Assembly: GCA_946894095.1 (NCBI GenBank)
Contig: OX335655.1
Span: 10,416,001-10,480,000 of the forward strand
Source of the DNA: Incurvaria masculella
Taxonomy: Eukaryota; Arthropoda; Insecta; Lepidoptera; Incurvariidae
DNA length: 64,000 nucleotides
Direction of reading: 5' to 3'
Shown: in pieces, positions 23,912 through 32,753 of the stretch
Numbering within the stretch: the first letter of the stretch is position 1
Layout: every line of letters starts with the position of its first letter
Notes under the pieces: generated by a model
What the model was told of the DNA's origin: nothing
Database searches by the model: none
What the model saw: only the letters and a program-made list of their open reading frames with translations
Position numbers and translations under genes: made by a program

Positions 23912-24682
23912 TTTATTTTAATTTCCTATTTGTATATATTAATTATATTTATTTTATTATGGTACGCCTCACTTGTTTTATACACTACAAATTAACTCTC
24001 CATTTCAGCCCTGACGGTAAGCAAATAGCGAATTAACAAAACTGAATATTAAATGTGTCAATAACGAGTTGTGTCCACCAACGTAATAGGTATATAGGTA
24101 CTTACGCACGTTATTTCATTTTAGAATATCGAGTCTTGCAATAGCGCACGAAGGCGGTAACTCTCGCTCTTATAGGTGTGCACTGTTTCCTTAGGTTTTT
24201 AGGTCATCATATATTGGAAGCCGAGAGCAGAGCATATTCTTTGTCTTTCTCTCATTTCTTATAAATATAGCTTATAGCACGTTGCGCGTGGACAAATCGC
24301 GAGCACGTGAGCACGCGACCGGCCAGTCCCGCGATCCGGAACTTCTTGGGTTAGTATGAAACAACGAAATATAAAAAACTGAAATGTGCTGTTTCATTTA
24401 AGTGTATAATTTTATGTGTTCTTGATGCTTATGTATTGTGTGTGTAAATAACGTGTGTGAAATTTTTTTTTCTTCTCGCTTTATTCTCTTGCGTTGAACA
24501 CGTAGGTTATATTTGGAAGTCAGGTTAACTACGTGCTTATTGTTAATCACTCGTTAAAACAAACCTTAATCTGTAGTTATCAGGCTTTCGTCTCGTTCGA
24601 TCTAGTCGCGTGTCGCGTTAACGGAAATTTACGTAATTTTTTTTTTAACTCATTTTAAGTAAGTTATTATAGGTACTACAAA
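23912..24682 (+). other. 5' leader of gypsy element
   Basis: About 770 bp between the primer binding site and the gag ATG. AT-rich with no open frame. Expected to hold the packaging signal, which I cannot locate by eye. Confidence 0.6.
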
Positions 24683-26026
24683 ATGGAAAGCCAGGACCAT
24701 TCCGTGTGCATTGACATGCCAGAGGACCAATTAATGATGTATGACAATCAATCCATAAATTCACAGTCGGAGGTTAATGTTGTAACACGTAGTGGTGGTG
24801 ATTATGGACCCAGTTTTTTTTCCTTGGATAACGATTCCAACCAGTCATCTTCAAGTACCGTGGTAAAACCAGAAGGTCTCCACGAAAATTGTGTGTTCAA
24901 CAAACATTACTACAACTTATCGTCCTGGAATCTAAAATATAGTGGTGAAACAGATGTACGTGAATTCATTGCCCGTGTCGAAGAGCTTACTTATGCGCGG
25001 AAATCTAACTATGACATCGTACTGAGATGTTTCATTGATTTGTTGTCGGGCACTGCTTTGAAATGGTTCCGTACCGTGAGGGATGGAGTTACGAATTGGG
25101 ACCAGCTTAAGAAAGCCTTGTTAGAGGAGTACGATAATATCGACTACGTTTTCGACACGGAATCCCGTATTCGCTCGTTAAAACAAAAACCTAACCAGAA
25201 GTTGTCAGATTTTGTAACAGATGTGAATGATTTGGCAAATAAAATCAAGGGTCAAATTTCCGATATCATGCTTTTCGAAATAATAAAACGAAATATGTTA
25301 CCTAAGTACAATCAATGTCTGATTTACGGTACGATTAAAAATACTTGCGACCTTCTGGCGTATGGTAAGAAAATTGAACGTTTTAATAATGAGGCCCCCT
25401 TCAGTAATATCAAATCAGAGGTGTCCAAAGTTAACAGTTATATTCCTAAAGCCGAGACAGTGTCGACTTCAAACGCAAACGCTTGTCTCAAATGTAAAAA
25501 TACGGGCCATTCTTTTAAAAACTGCCCGAATATTTTAATACCTATCTGCTTTGACTGCGGCAAGCTAAATGTCACGTCCAAAAATTGTCCCACATGTGCC
25601 GCGAAAGGTAACCAAAATTCGAGGTCTACGCCTCAGCCCCACTCTCGGTTCACATCTCGTGCTGAAGCGTCACACCAACGCAGCGGACAACAATACCCGC
25701 CGTGGTATAACAATAATGCAGGCCAATTTAGTGTTAGGCAACAGAATCCTCCAACTTATATTAACAACGCCAACAATAACAATTTTAATGGCGGTCAATA
25801 TCCTCGTTTTAGGCCAGTCTATTCAGGCCAATACAATAACTCTTACCGCCCTAGGGGTCAGCAATACCGACCTTATTTTCCGAACGCGAGTCACCCCCCG
25901 GCGACTCACTTTCACTCATCGAACTACGCCGATAGCGCGCGCGAGCTGCCGCATAACAATATTCGAGCGATCGAGGCCCCCCCATCCCCCCCTCAATCTT
26001 CCGCTTCTCATACAAAAAACGGGTAA
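24683..26026 (+). CDS. gag: Gag polyprotein of Ty3/gypsy element
   Basis: 447 codons from an ATG in good context (ACAAAATGG). Gag forms the cytoplasmic particle that packages element RNA. Residues 80-235 match the retrotransposon gag/capsid pattern (WNLKYSGETDVREFIARVEEL, then ALKWFRTV and EEYDNIDYVFDTESRIRSLKQKPNQKLSDFV). A zinc knuckle follows: C268-x2-C271-x4-H276-x4-C281. A second CCHC-like unit at 289-302 has Val at 297 where His is expected, so it may not bind zinc. Residues 305-447 are rich in Gln, Asn, Tyr and Pro and look disordered. The frame ends TAA at 26024, four bases after a -1 slippery heptamer, and pol is in the -1 frame. Confidence 0.93.
   Translation: MESQDHSVCIDMPEDQLMMYDNQSINSQSEVNVVTRSGGDYGPSFFSLDNDSNQSSSSTVVKPEGLHENCVFNKHYYNLSSWNLKYSGETDVREFIARVEELTYARKSNYDIVLRCFIDLLSGTALKWFRTVRDGVTNWDQLKKALLEEYDNIDYVFDTESRIRSLKQKPNQKLSDFVTDVNDLANKIKGQISDIMLFEIIKRNMLPKYNQCLIYGTIKNTCDLLAYGKKIERFNNEAPFSNIKSEVSKVNSYIPKAETVSTSNANACLKCKNTGHSFKNCPNILIPICFDCGKLNVTSKNCPTCAAKGNQNSRSTPQPHSRFTSRAEASHQRSGQQYPPWYNNNAGQFSVRQQNPPTYINNANNNNFNGGQYPRFRPVYSGQYNNSYRPRGQQYRPYFPNASHPPATHFHSSNYADSARELPHNNIRAIEAPPSPPQSSASHTKNG
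26014..26020 (+). promoter_or_regulatory. -1 ribosomal frameshift slippery site
   Basis: A AAA AAC in the gag frame (codons aca aaa aac), followed by GGG and the gag stop TAA. This is a classic X XXY YYZ heptamer. Slippage moves ribosomes from the gag frame (positions 2 mod 3) to the pol frame (1 mod 3), which is open across this point. A downstream structure would be expected but I did not identify one. Confidence 0.8.
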
Positions 26027-29000
26027 ACGCACCGGCGACTTATACCTCCTCGGAAGAATGGCATGACTGGTTAAAATTTGTTCATGACTTTCCGAAAGTT
26101 AGCCCGGTGCTATCAAACCAACATGGCGATAGGAGGCCTTACGTTCATTTCAAGTTAAATAATAAGGATTTTACAGCTCTATTAGATAGTGGAGCCGAGA
26201 TAAATGTGTTTGGTAATAATTCACATCTTGAAATACTGAATATGGGATATACTTTAGACAAGTCCAAAATTTGTTCCGCCTCTACGGCAGACGGGACTAA
26301 ACAATTTAGTCCAGGCTCAATCCATTGCAATATCGTGGTCGACGGCATTGAAATTCCACTTACTTTTGAAGTTATTCCAGAAATTAAATCTGATTGCATT
26401 TTAGGCACAGAATTTTGGGAAAAGTCCGGTCTATCAAAAAAAATTTCCGGCTGTATAAATAAAAAAATCACTTTCTCCATTCCGTCAGAATTTCAGATTT
26501 CTTCATTAAACATTGATGGGGCCATTAAAAAAATTAAAGATATTATTTCCAGCTTAGATATCATTAAAAGTAAAATTTCTAGCTTTAACAGCCCCCGTTC
26601 GAGCAAACATTATAAGTTGTTGGATGAATCACTTACTAAGTTATTGTTAGCTTTGGACGACATTCCGTCTAATAATAACCCGGACATTAAGTCGGCCCGC
26701 AAAATAGCCGTCGCTTCTGTGCAAGAGTCAATAGATGTCTTAGAACGCAAAGCGTATCGGCCGAATTCTCCCCCGCCCACCCTCCCTACGTACGTGCCGC
26801 TCGCGTCGGTCGGTGAAACCAAGCCTTCTTCCGGAGCGCTCAATGCCACACATCGCGCTCAGAGCGCACAGCCCCCGCATTCTGTTTCTAACGCGCAACA
26901 GCTGCATTCTATTTCTAACTCGAGTAATTGTAAACTTTCTCCAGATGAACAATTAATATTAAATAAAACGATAGAAAAGTTTGAGTCCATATCTTTTGAA
27001 AAATGTGGCCTAGGTCGAACGCATCTTCTTGAATATGAAATTGATACGGAAGGTCCTCCAATCAAACAAAGGTTCTATCGCATGTCACCCTACAAACAAA
27101 AGTTAGTGGACCAATTAATAGATGAAATGATAGACTTGGATGTTCTGGAACCATCATCGTCACCCTGGGCCAGTCCTGTGTTAGTAGTACCCAAGAAGGA
27201 CAACTCCTTCCGCCTTTGCATGGACTCTCGTAAACTAAACGCTGTTACAAAAAAATGTAGTTATCCTCTCCCTCGCATAGATAACATTCTTGATAATTTA
27301 AAGGACGCAAAATATATTTCTTCCATTGACTTATCTAAGGCATTTCTTCAGCTCCCTCTGGCAGAATCGGCTAAGGAAAAGACAGCGATTATCTCACAGG
27401 GCCGAGGCTTATTACAATTTAAGGTGGTCCCTTTTGGGCTATCTAACGCACCCCAGAATTTACAGCGCCTGGTCGATGCGTTACTACCAGGTGCAGAATT
27501 CGATGACCATGTGTTTGGTTATCTAGACGACCTAATTATAATTTCCAACAATTTTGCAGACCATATTTCTTACCTTGACAAAGTTTACGAACGTTTACAT
27601 TTCGCTAACCTAACAGTTAACCTAAAGAAGTGTGAATTTCTAAAATCTGAGCTGAAATATCTTGGTTACGTTATAAACGAGTTCGGCTTAAAGACTGACC
27701 CAGCCAAAGTGGAGGCAGTGAAAAACTTTCCAACACCCAAATGTGTCAAAGATGTACGCAGTTTCTTAGGACTAGCTTCCTACTACCGCCGTTTCATCAA
27801 AAATTTCTCTACTATTGCGGCGCCCCTGTCCAATCTCACAAGTTCCATCTCTGAAAAATATTCAAAATTTAATTGGACACCTGAGGCAGAGGCAGCCTTC
27901 GTAAAATTAAAATCCGCCCTCACTTCAGCCCCAGTTTTATGTGTTCCCAATTTTGAAGCCCCCTTTTTCCTCCACTGTGATGCAAGTTTAGTGGGAATTG
28001 GTTCAGCAGTTGTACAAAAGGACGCAAATTTTCAGGAACACCCCGTAGCTTACTATTCGAGAACGCTAACAAAACAAGAGCAAGGTTTTTCTACCACCGA
28101 AAGGGAATTACTTAGTATTGTGGAAGCTACCACACATTTTAGACATTACCTAGAAGGAACTCATTTCACGATTGTGACTGACCATGAAAGCTTGAAATGG
28201 TTATATAAACTCGAGAACCCCACGGGCAGGCTCGCCCGTTGGTCTACTAGGCTCTCGCAATTCTCCTTTGATATCGTCCACAAGAAAGGCAAACTCCATG
28301 TTGTCCCGGACGCGTTGTCACGTATTAAGATCGAAAGTGTAAACTCATCCAACCCAAACGTTCCTATAACTGATGAGTGGTTTTTGAAAATAAAAAATAG
28401 TATACAAAAATCACCCGCTAGTTACCCGAACTTTAGGTTGGAAGACGATAAGCTCTTTCGTTTTTGCAAACCTAAATTCAATCTTTTAAATTCATTTTCA
28501 TGGAAAGAAGTTATTCCCGCTGACCATATTAAACAGCTAGTAACTGCTACTCACGAGAGCCCTCTATCGGCACACCTTGGCCCATTTAAATGTTTTAAAA
28601 AGTTACAACTGAATTATTACTGGCCCAACATGTTTCCTTCAATCAAATCAATCTTAAGTTCGTGTGAAGTTTGTTTAGCATTTAAAGCTAATAATCAGCT
28701 ACCCCATGGTAAAATGTTATTTCAGAAGAAGGTCTACGCTCCAATGCAAACATTAAGTTGCGATCTCATTGGTCCTCTGCCGAGGTCTTATTCAGGACAC
28801 GCATACTTGCTTACTGTAGTTGACATTTTCTCCAAATTTGTATGGTTATGCCCACTTAGAAAAGCCAATAGTAAGTCAATAATTAAATTCATTGAAAATG
28901 AGATTTTCCTAGTCTATGGCGTGCCATATTGTATGATAAGTGATAATGGCGTGCAGTTCGTCTCTAACGAGTTTCAGGCACTTTTAAAAAGGTATAATAT

Positions 29001-29595
29001 CCCTAAATTTTTCAAAAATTGTGTCTATTTCCCACAAAACAATCCAGTGGAAAGACACAATCGTACCATTGAATTAGCCATTGCTTCTTATGTTGAGACA
29101 GACCATAGAAACTGGACTAAAAATTTACCTAAGATTCAGGCAGCTTTAAATAGCCATGTCAGCTTAGCCCATGGGTTTTCACCCAATTTTGTAATGACAG
29201 GTAGAGAACTCATCTTCGATGGTCGATTCCATAAATTTGCAGATTTCACTAAATTAGAGGAGTTAATTATCGATGGTCGCGACGAATGGACCACTAGCTT
29301 AAAATCATTGGCAAGCGTTTTTCATCAAATCCAAGCGAACCTGACTCAAGCATATCAAGCTAATGCCAAACGCTACAACCTTCGTCGTTCAGTGATACAT
29401 TTCAATGTAGGTGACATAGTCTGGCGTCGATCCCATGTTCAATCGGACGCCGCTAAATTCTTTTCAAATAAATTAGCCCCTCGTTTTATTAAATCTGTGG
29501 TCCTTGAGAAAAAATCTGAAAATACATACATTTTGGGCAACATGGATGGTTCCAAGGCAGGCCTAATACATGTGAGTGATATTATTAAATACTAA
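26020..29595 (+). CDS. pol: Pol polyprotein (protease, reverse transcriptase, RNase H, integrase)
   Basis: Entered by -1 frameshift from gag. There is no ATG near the start, and the codon at 26107 is GTG. Residues here count from 26107. The aspartic protease motif LLDSGA has its Asp at 27. Reverse transcriptase spans roughly 320-520, with SPWASPVLVVPKK, the catalytic Asp in SSIDLSKAF, and YLDD at 472-475. RNase H has HCDAS (Asp 625), TTERELL and VTDHESLKW. Integrase has a zinc-binding HHCC region at about 790-860 and catalytic D886 (SCDLIGPL), D946 (ISDNGVQF) and E982 (NPVERHNRT), a D,D-35-E arrangement. The frame ends at TAA 29593-29595. All key residues are present and no stop or frameshift is seen. 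The usual NAPATFQR motif reads NAPQNLQR. Confidence 0.95.
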   Translation, partial: RVNAPATYTSSEEWHDWLKFVHDFPKVSPVLSNQHGDRRPYVHFKLNNKDFTALLDSGAEINVFGNNSHLEILNMGYTLDKSKICSASTADGTKQFSPGSIHCNIVVDGIEIPLTFEVIPEIKSDCILGTEFWEKSGLSKKISGCINKKITFSIPSEFQISSLNIDGAIKKIKDIISSLDIIKSKISSFNSPRSSKHYKLLDESLTKLLLALDDIPSNNNPDIKSARKIAVASVQESIDVLERKAYRPNSPPPTLPTYVPLASVGETKPSSGALNATHRAQSAQPPHSVSNAQQLHSISNSSNCKLSPDEQLILNKTIEKFESISFEKCGLGRTHLLEYEIDTEGPPIKQRFYRMSPYKQKLVDQLIDEMIDLDVLEPSSSPWASPVLVVPKKDNSFRLCMDSRKLNAVTKKCSYPLPRIDNILDNLKDAKYISSIDLSKAFLQLPLAESAKEKTAIISQGRGLLQFKVVPFGLSNAPQNLQRLVDALLPGAEFDDHVFGYLDDLIIISNNFADHISYLDKVYERLHFANLTVNLKKCEFLKSELKYLGYVINEFGLKTDPAKVEAVKNFPTPKCVKDVRSFLGLASYYRRFIKNFSTIAAPLSNLTSSISEKYSKFNWTPEAEAAFVKLKSALTSAPVLCVPNFEAPFFLHCDASLVGIGSAVVQKDANFQEHPVAYYSRTLTKQEQGFSTTERELLSIVEATTHFRHYLEGTHFTIVTDHESLKWLYKLENPTGRLARWSTRLSQFSFDIVHKKGKLHVVPDALSRIKIESVNSSNPNVPITDEWFLKIKNSIQKSPASYPNFRLEDDKLFRFCKPKFNLLNSFSWKEVIPADHIKQLVTATHESPLSAHLGPFKCFKKLQLNYYWPNMFPSIKSILSSCEVCLAFKANNQLPHGKMLFQKKVYAPMQTLSCDLIGPLPRSYSGHAYLLTVVDIFSKFVWLCPLRKANSKSIIKFIENEIFLVYGVPYCMISDNGVQFVSNEFQALLKRYNIPKFFKNCVYFPQNNPVERHNRTIELAIASYVETDHRNWTKNLPKIQAALNSHVSLAHGFSPNFVMTGRELIFDGRFHKFADFTKLEELIIDGRDEWTTSLKSLASVFHQIQANLTQAYQANAKRYNLRRSVIHFNVGDIVWRRSHVQSDAAKFFSNKLAPRFIKSVVLEKKSENTYILGNMDGSKAGLIHVSDIIKY

Positions 29596-29787
29596 AAAAA
29601 AAAAAAAATTAATTAAAACTTTTGTTGAACTGGTTTGCATTTCTTTGATATATTTGGTCATAAATTTAAACAATAACTTTAAGTAACAATAAGTTACAAA
29701 ATTTTTAAATGGTTAAATTCTCTATTAAATTGTATCTTGTGTCACACGCCCAAAAAAGGAGCCAGGTGTCAAGGGATACATGGATGA

Positions 29788-29834
29788 CGGTAATTCTTGG
29801 AGAAGTTTTTTTAGTAAAACAAGCTATACTCCAA
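29788..29834 (+). repeat. Module 0 of array (degraded)
   Basis: CGGTA at 29788, loop segment TTGGAG (29797-29802), AAGCTATA (29821-29828) and CTCCAA (29829-29834) keep the long-range pairing, but no first stem is visible. Confidence 0.45.
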
Positions 29835-29853
29835 TAGTTAGGTTAGGGTCGGT

Positions 29854-29925
29854 CGTGCGCGGTTGTTTTTTTGGAATATTTTTCGAACGCACGTTAATAT
29901 CTAAAGCCTTATTGAAAAAATATCC
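29854..29925 (+). repeat. Module 1 of array
   Basis: Stem CGTGCG (29854-29859) with CGCACG (29888-29893). CGGTT in the loop, AAGCCTTAT at 29904-29912. Loop segment GGAATATTTTTC pairs with the downstream GAAAAAATATCC (to 29925), allowing one bulge. Confidence 0.65.
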
Positions 29926-29981
29926 CGTGAACGGTATTGGCAAGGGAATTCACGTTAATAAATAAAAAGCCCTATCCTTGC
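29926..29981 (+). repeat. Module 2 of array
   Basis: Stem CGTGAA (29926-29931) with TTCACG (29949-29954). CGGTA loop start, AAGCCCTAT at 29967-29975. Loop GCAAGG (29940-29945) pairs with CCTTGC (29976-29981). Confidence 0.7.
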
Positions 29982-29982
29982 T

Positions 29983-30032
29983 CACGGACGGTTACGTGGG
30001 AATCCGTGTTATAAATCTAAGCCTTATCCCGC
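29983..30032 (+). repeat. Module 3 of array
   Basis: Stem CACGGA (29983-29988) with TCCGTG (30003-30008). CGGTT loop start, AAGCCTTAT at 30019-30027. Loop GTGGGA (29996-30001) pairs with TCCCGC (30027-30032), including one G-U. Confidence 0.7.
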
Positions 30033-30228
30033 ATCTAGGTGTTCGGTCACAAATCATGCCGACACAGTACTTAGGTTAGATTCGTTTTGGTATGTTTATT
30101 TAAGTTTTAGTATATGTCTTGTTCTTGGAAAATGTTGTCTTTGAAAAAAAATATATATATTTTGTCTTTTAAAAAATGTGCTTGTGTCACAATGTACTAT
30201 TGGGTACACGTGTGTCCTGGGCGATATG

Positions 30229-30279
30229 GAACGCGGTCGAGTTAACGTTCTTTGTTATAAATTGAAGCCTTATCGACTC
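30229..30279 (+). repeat. Module 4 of array
   Basis: Stem GAACG (30229-30233) with CGTTC (30246-30250). CGGTC loop start, AAGCCTTAT at 30265-30273. Loop GAGTT pairs with GACTC (30275-30279), including one U-G; the weakest long-range helix of the set. Confidence 0.6.
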
Positions 30280-30283
30280 ACCG

Positions 30284-30348
30284 GTGCGCGGTTTTTTATG
30301 GTATTTTTGAAACGCACGTTAAACGCCCAAGCCTTATTCAAAATATCC
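30284..30348 (+). repeat. Module 5 of array
   Basis: Stem GTGCG (30284-30288) with CGCAC (30313-30317). CGGTT loop start, AAGCCTTAT at 30329-30337. Loop GGTATTTTTGAA (30300-30311 approx.) pairs with TTCAAAATATCC (30337-30348) with a bulge. Confidence 0.65.
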
Positions 30349-30403
30349 CGCAGGACGGTTGGTTGAGAATCCTGCGTAGCAAAAATAAAGCCTTATCTCT
30401 CAA
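30349..30403 (+). repeat. Module 6 of array
   Basis: Stem CGCAGGA (30349-30355) with TCCTGCG (30370-30376). CGGTT loop start, AAGCCTTAT at 30388-30396. Loop TTGAGA (30363-30368) pairs with TCTCAA (30398-30403). Confidence 0.7.
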
Positions 30404-30438
30404 ACTTATGTGTACGGTCACTCTTGTGTCGTCACAGC

Positions 30439-30484
30439 TGGAGGCGGTTGTAGAACCTCCATATAAATATAAGCCTTATCTACA
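30439..30484 (+). repeat. Module 7 of array
   Basis: Stem TGGAGG (30439-30444) with CCTCCA (30456-30461). CGGTT loop start, AAGCCTTAT at 30471-30479. Loop TGTAGA (30449-30454) pairs with TCTACA (30479-30484). Confidence 0.7.
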
Positions 30485-31961
30485 CTCCACATTGTTCGAA
30501 TCCGTTAAAATCAGTTCGACAAATTCTTAGTTAGGTTAGGGTCTTTCACAGACGTCCGCGAAGCAAACCAGCCTCGCGTTCGTCGGGTTTTTTTTCTTCT
30601 CTCTCTTTCTTTTACCTCCACCTCACTTAACCTCACCCCTCACCCTATTCCCTAGCAAGCTTGCGCCCTCCCACCCTAACACCAACCACCTCACCCAACC
30701 CAGTATGATAGATAATTTAAAAGAAAGGATACGACAGGATAAGTGAATGATGATGTAAGCAAGTGGTTCCTACCCTTTTCCCCATATCTGTCCTCTGTCA
30801 CTAGTAAGTGGTCTCAACCGAGTCACTTACGTAGACAAGGCATACAGCGCATTCACCGCGCTTTATTTTATGTTAGTTCTTTTGGTTATTCTCTATTTTT
30901 TTTTCTCTTTTCTTTTTTTTTCTTTTAACAGCTATAGTGTACTGTAACGGGCAACACGTCGCGTCAGACACGTTCAGCTGAAAACACATAATGGTGTATT
31001 TCGTGATAGATGCCGCCTCCCATGAGGGGGGCAAAATTCTATAGAATCTCTAGGTGCAGGCCATACCCCATTTAACGCTTCTCGACAGGCGGTGCACTAG
31101 GCACCTACCTAGGGCCAAGATGAGACACGAGACAGTTCGCGTGTCTTGATCTGAAGGGGTTTTACGAGTTCTCACTCTGAGGCTCACCAATTACAACCAG
31201 TTTTTTATGTTAAGTCGGCATAATAAGACTGGTTGGGTTGCATTATTTAGTTTTAAGTTCCAAACAACCATACCCTCCCAACACATGTTCTCTGTACATA
31301 CCTGTATATAAAAATACTTATAAGTCGTATTTAGATAAAATTTACTCTAGGTAAGAACAAGGATATGACATTTATAAAGCGTCCCTTATAAAAAGGCACT
31401 TATTATTTTGGATTTTGAGCGTCTACGGGTTAAATGTTAATGACGTTTCCCATAGGATTCTATTCGGTTAATGTAAACCATTTTGAAGACTGCTGAGTCT
31501 TATTTGCCAAATCATTTCATGTGTCTCAAAACGCGTTCGTGAGTGTTGGTAAAACTTTCGTATTAATTGTACAATTGTAAATATTGCTAATTTTAGTTTA
31601 AACTTAAAATTAATTTATAGGCGCACAATAGCGACCAATAAGAGTAGGAACTCTAAATAAATATGGCATAGTGAGCCACTGAACATATAAACTCTCGGAA
31701 AGACAAAATTAAACACGGATTTTGAGAAAATTCAAATTGTATTAAGATATAAACATGCTAATTATATAAATACAATTAAAATACTTAAGCGTAGGTACTT
31801 AGTTAGTTAGTTAGTTAGTTAGTTAGTTCGCGTTCAGAGTGACACATCTTAAGTAGGATGTCGCTAGACACATTATAGTATTTAGAAAGTATACGGAATG
31901 TTAGAAATATAATGTCCGGAACACACAGTGGTTCCTACTATCGCTTTAATAATGCTGGTGG

Positions 31962-32330
31962 ACACAACTTCGCTTAATAATGTTTTCTCATACTTGTCTT
32001 AATTTTTATTATTGAAAATACACTCAAGGACAAAACTTCCTTTATTGATGTTTTTTTTCTTAAATTATTTGTCTTAATTCTTATTATCGAAAGTACACTC
32101 ATAGATACAACTTCTTTAGTGATGTTTATTTTTATACGTATCTCAATTTTCCTTATTATTGAAAGTACACTCAAGGACACAACTTGTTCTCTTTATGCCT
32201 TGCTTTTCTTGTTTTTATTTAAAAAAAAAAGACATTCATGAATATAATTTCGGCTAGTAATGTTTCTTCTCATACTCGTCTTATACTTTTTATTAATAAT
32301 GAAAGTCAACTTAAAGGATATAAGTCATTG
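31962..32330 (+). repeat. Imperfect direct repeats of about 70 bp in the gypsy 3' region
   Basis: ACAACTT-type starts recur near 31963, 32033, 32107, 32179 and (weaker) 32243. Each is followed by a TTA.TGATGTTT block, a GTCTTAAT.. block and then TTATTATTGAAAGTACACTCA. On the minus strand this yields a short repetitive frame that is not a gene. Confidence 0.7.
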
Positions 32331-32753
32331 GGCTGTGGCTTCCATAGGATTGTAAATATGTGTTAGCTTGTACATGTGTGTAAATATTTTACTGATTGAT
32401 AAAAATGTTACTTATATGTTAATGTCATAACACTGTGTTCGATATTAATTCTATTTCTGTTGTCATTTAGATGTTTTAGCATTCCATTGGGCTTGGCTTA
32501 TAGTATTGTAAACCTGTTGAATGTCTAGAAATTTAAAACAGTTTTGCCAATCGATATCACATTGATGTAAAGATTATCATTAGTAACATTTTGGTTAGCT
32601 TCAGTATTAATTATTACTTTTGCACTGTCAATTATAGTTCAGCAATTAATGTTATAGTCACTGTGACATTCTGGTCACTTTGTTAAATGTCTAGGGTACT
32701 TAAATTCTTTTTTTTTTTGCTTGTTTTTTTTTGTTTTTTAAGTAACCGGGTAT

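Larger units (their letters stand above)
29788..30484 (+). ncRNA. Array of seven (plus one degraded) pseudoknot-like RNA modules
   Basis: Each module has a stem of 5-7 bp, a loop beginning CGGT, a second loop segment, the closing stem strand, an A/T-rich spacer of 9-15 bases, the box AAGCCTTAT (AAGCCCTAT in one), and then bases complementary to the loop segment. Stem sequences differ between modules (CACGGA/TCCGTG, GCAGGA/TCCTGC, TGGAGG/CCTCCA, GAACG/CGTTC), yet pairing is kept. The same holds for the loop-to-downstream helix (GCAAGG/CCTTGC, TTGAGA/TCTCAA, TGTAGA/TCTACA). This is covariation inside one sequence. The GG of CGGT could also pair with the CC of AAGCC. It would be part of the element's genomic RNA and mRNA 3' UTR. 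Function unknown; a packaging, stability or exonuclease-blocking role is inference only. Confidence 0.75.
29596..32753 (+). other. Long non-coding 3' region of gypsy element
   Basis: 3158 bp between pol and the 3' LTR with no frame over about 70 codons, so no env. It holds the pseudoknot-like module array (29788-30484), an (AGTT)n microsatellite at 31800-31827, and imperfect direct repeats of about 70 bp (31962-32330). The sequence just before the 3' LTR is T-rich, and no typical purine-rich plus-strand primer is visible. Confidence 0.85.

Noticed and set aside
25569..26066. 165-codon frame overlapping the end of gag
   Set aside because: Out of frame with both gag and pol; a shadow of the Asn/Gln/Tyr-rich coding sequence.
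29780..29965. env-like small frame after pol
   Set aside because: 61 codons, overlaps the structured modules, and shows no signal peptide or membrane segment.
30073..30128. Further pseudoknot modules between modules 3 and 4
   Set aside because: CGGT occurs at 30044 but no AAGCC box or complementary segments follow.
31974..32180. 68-codon minus-strand frame with repeated LSIIR
   Set aside because: Produced by the 70-bp direct repeats in the retrotransposon 3' region.
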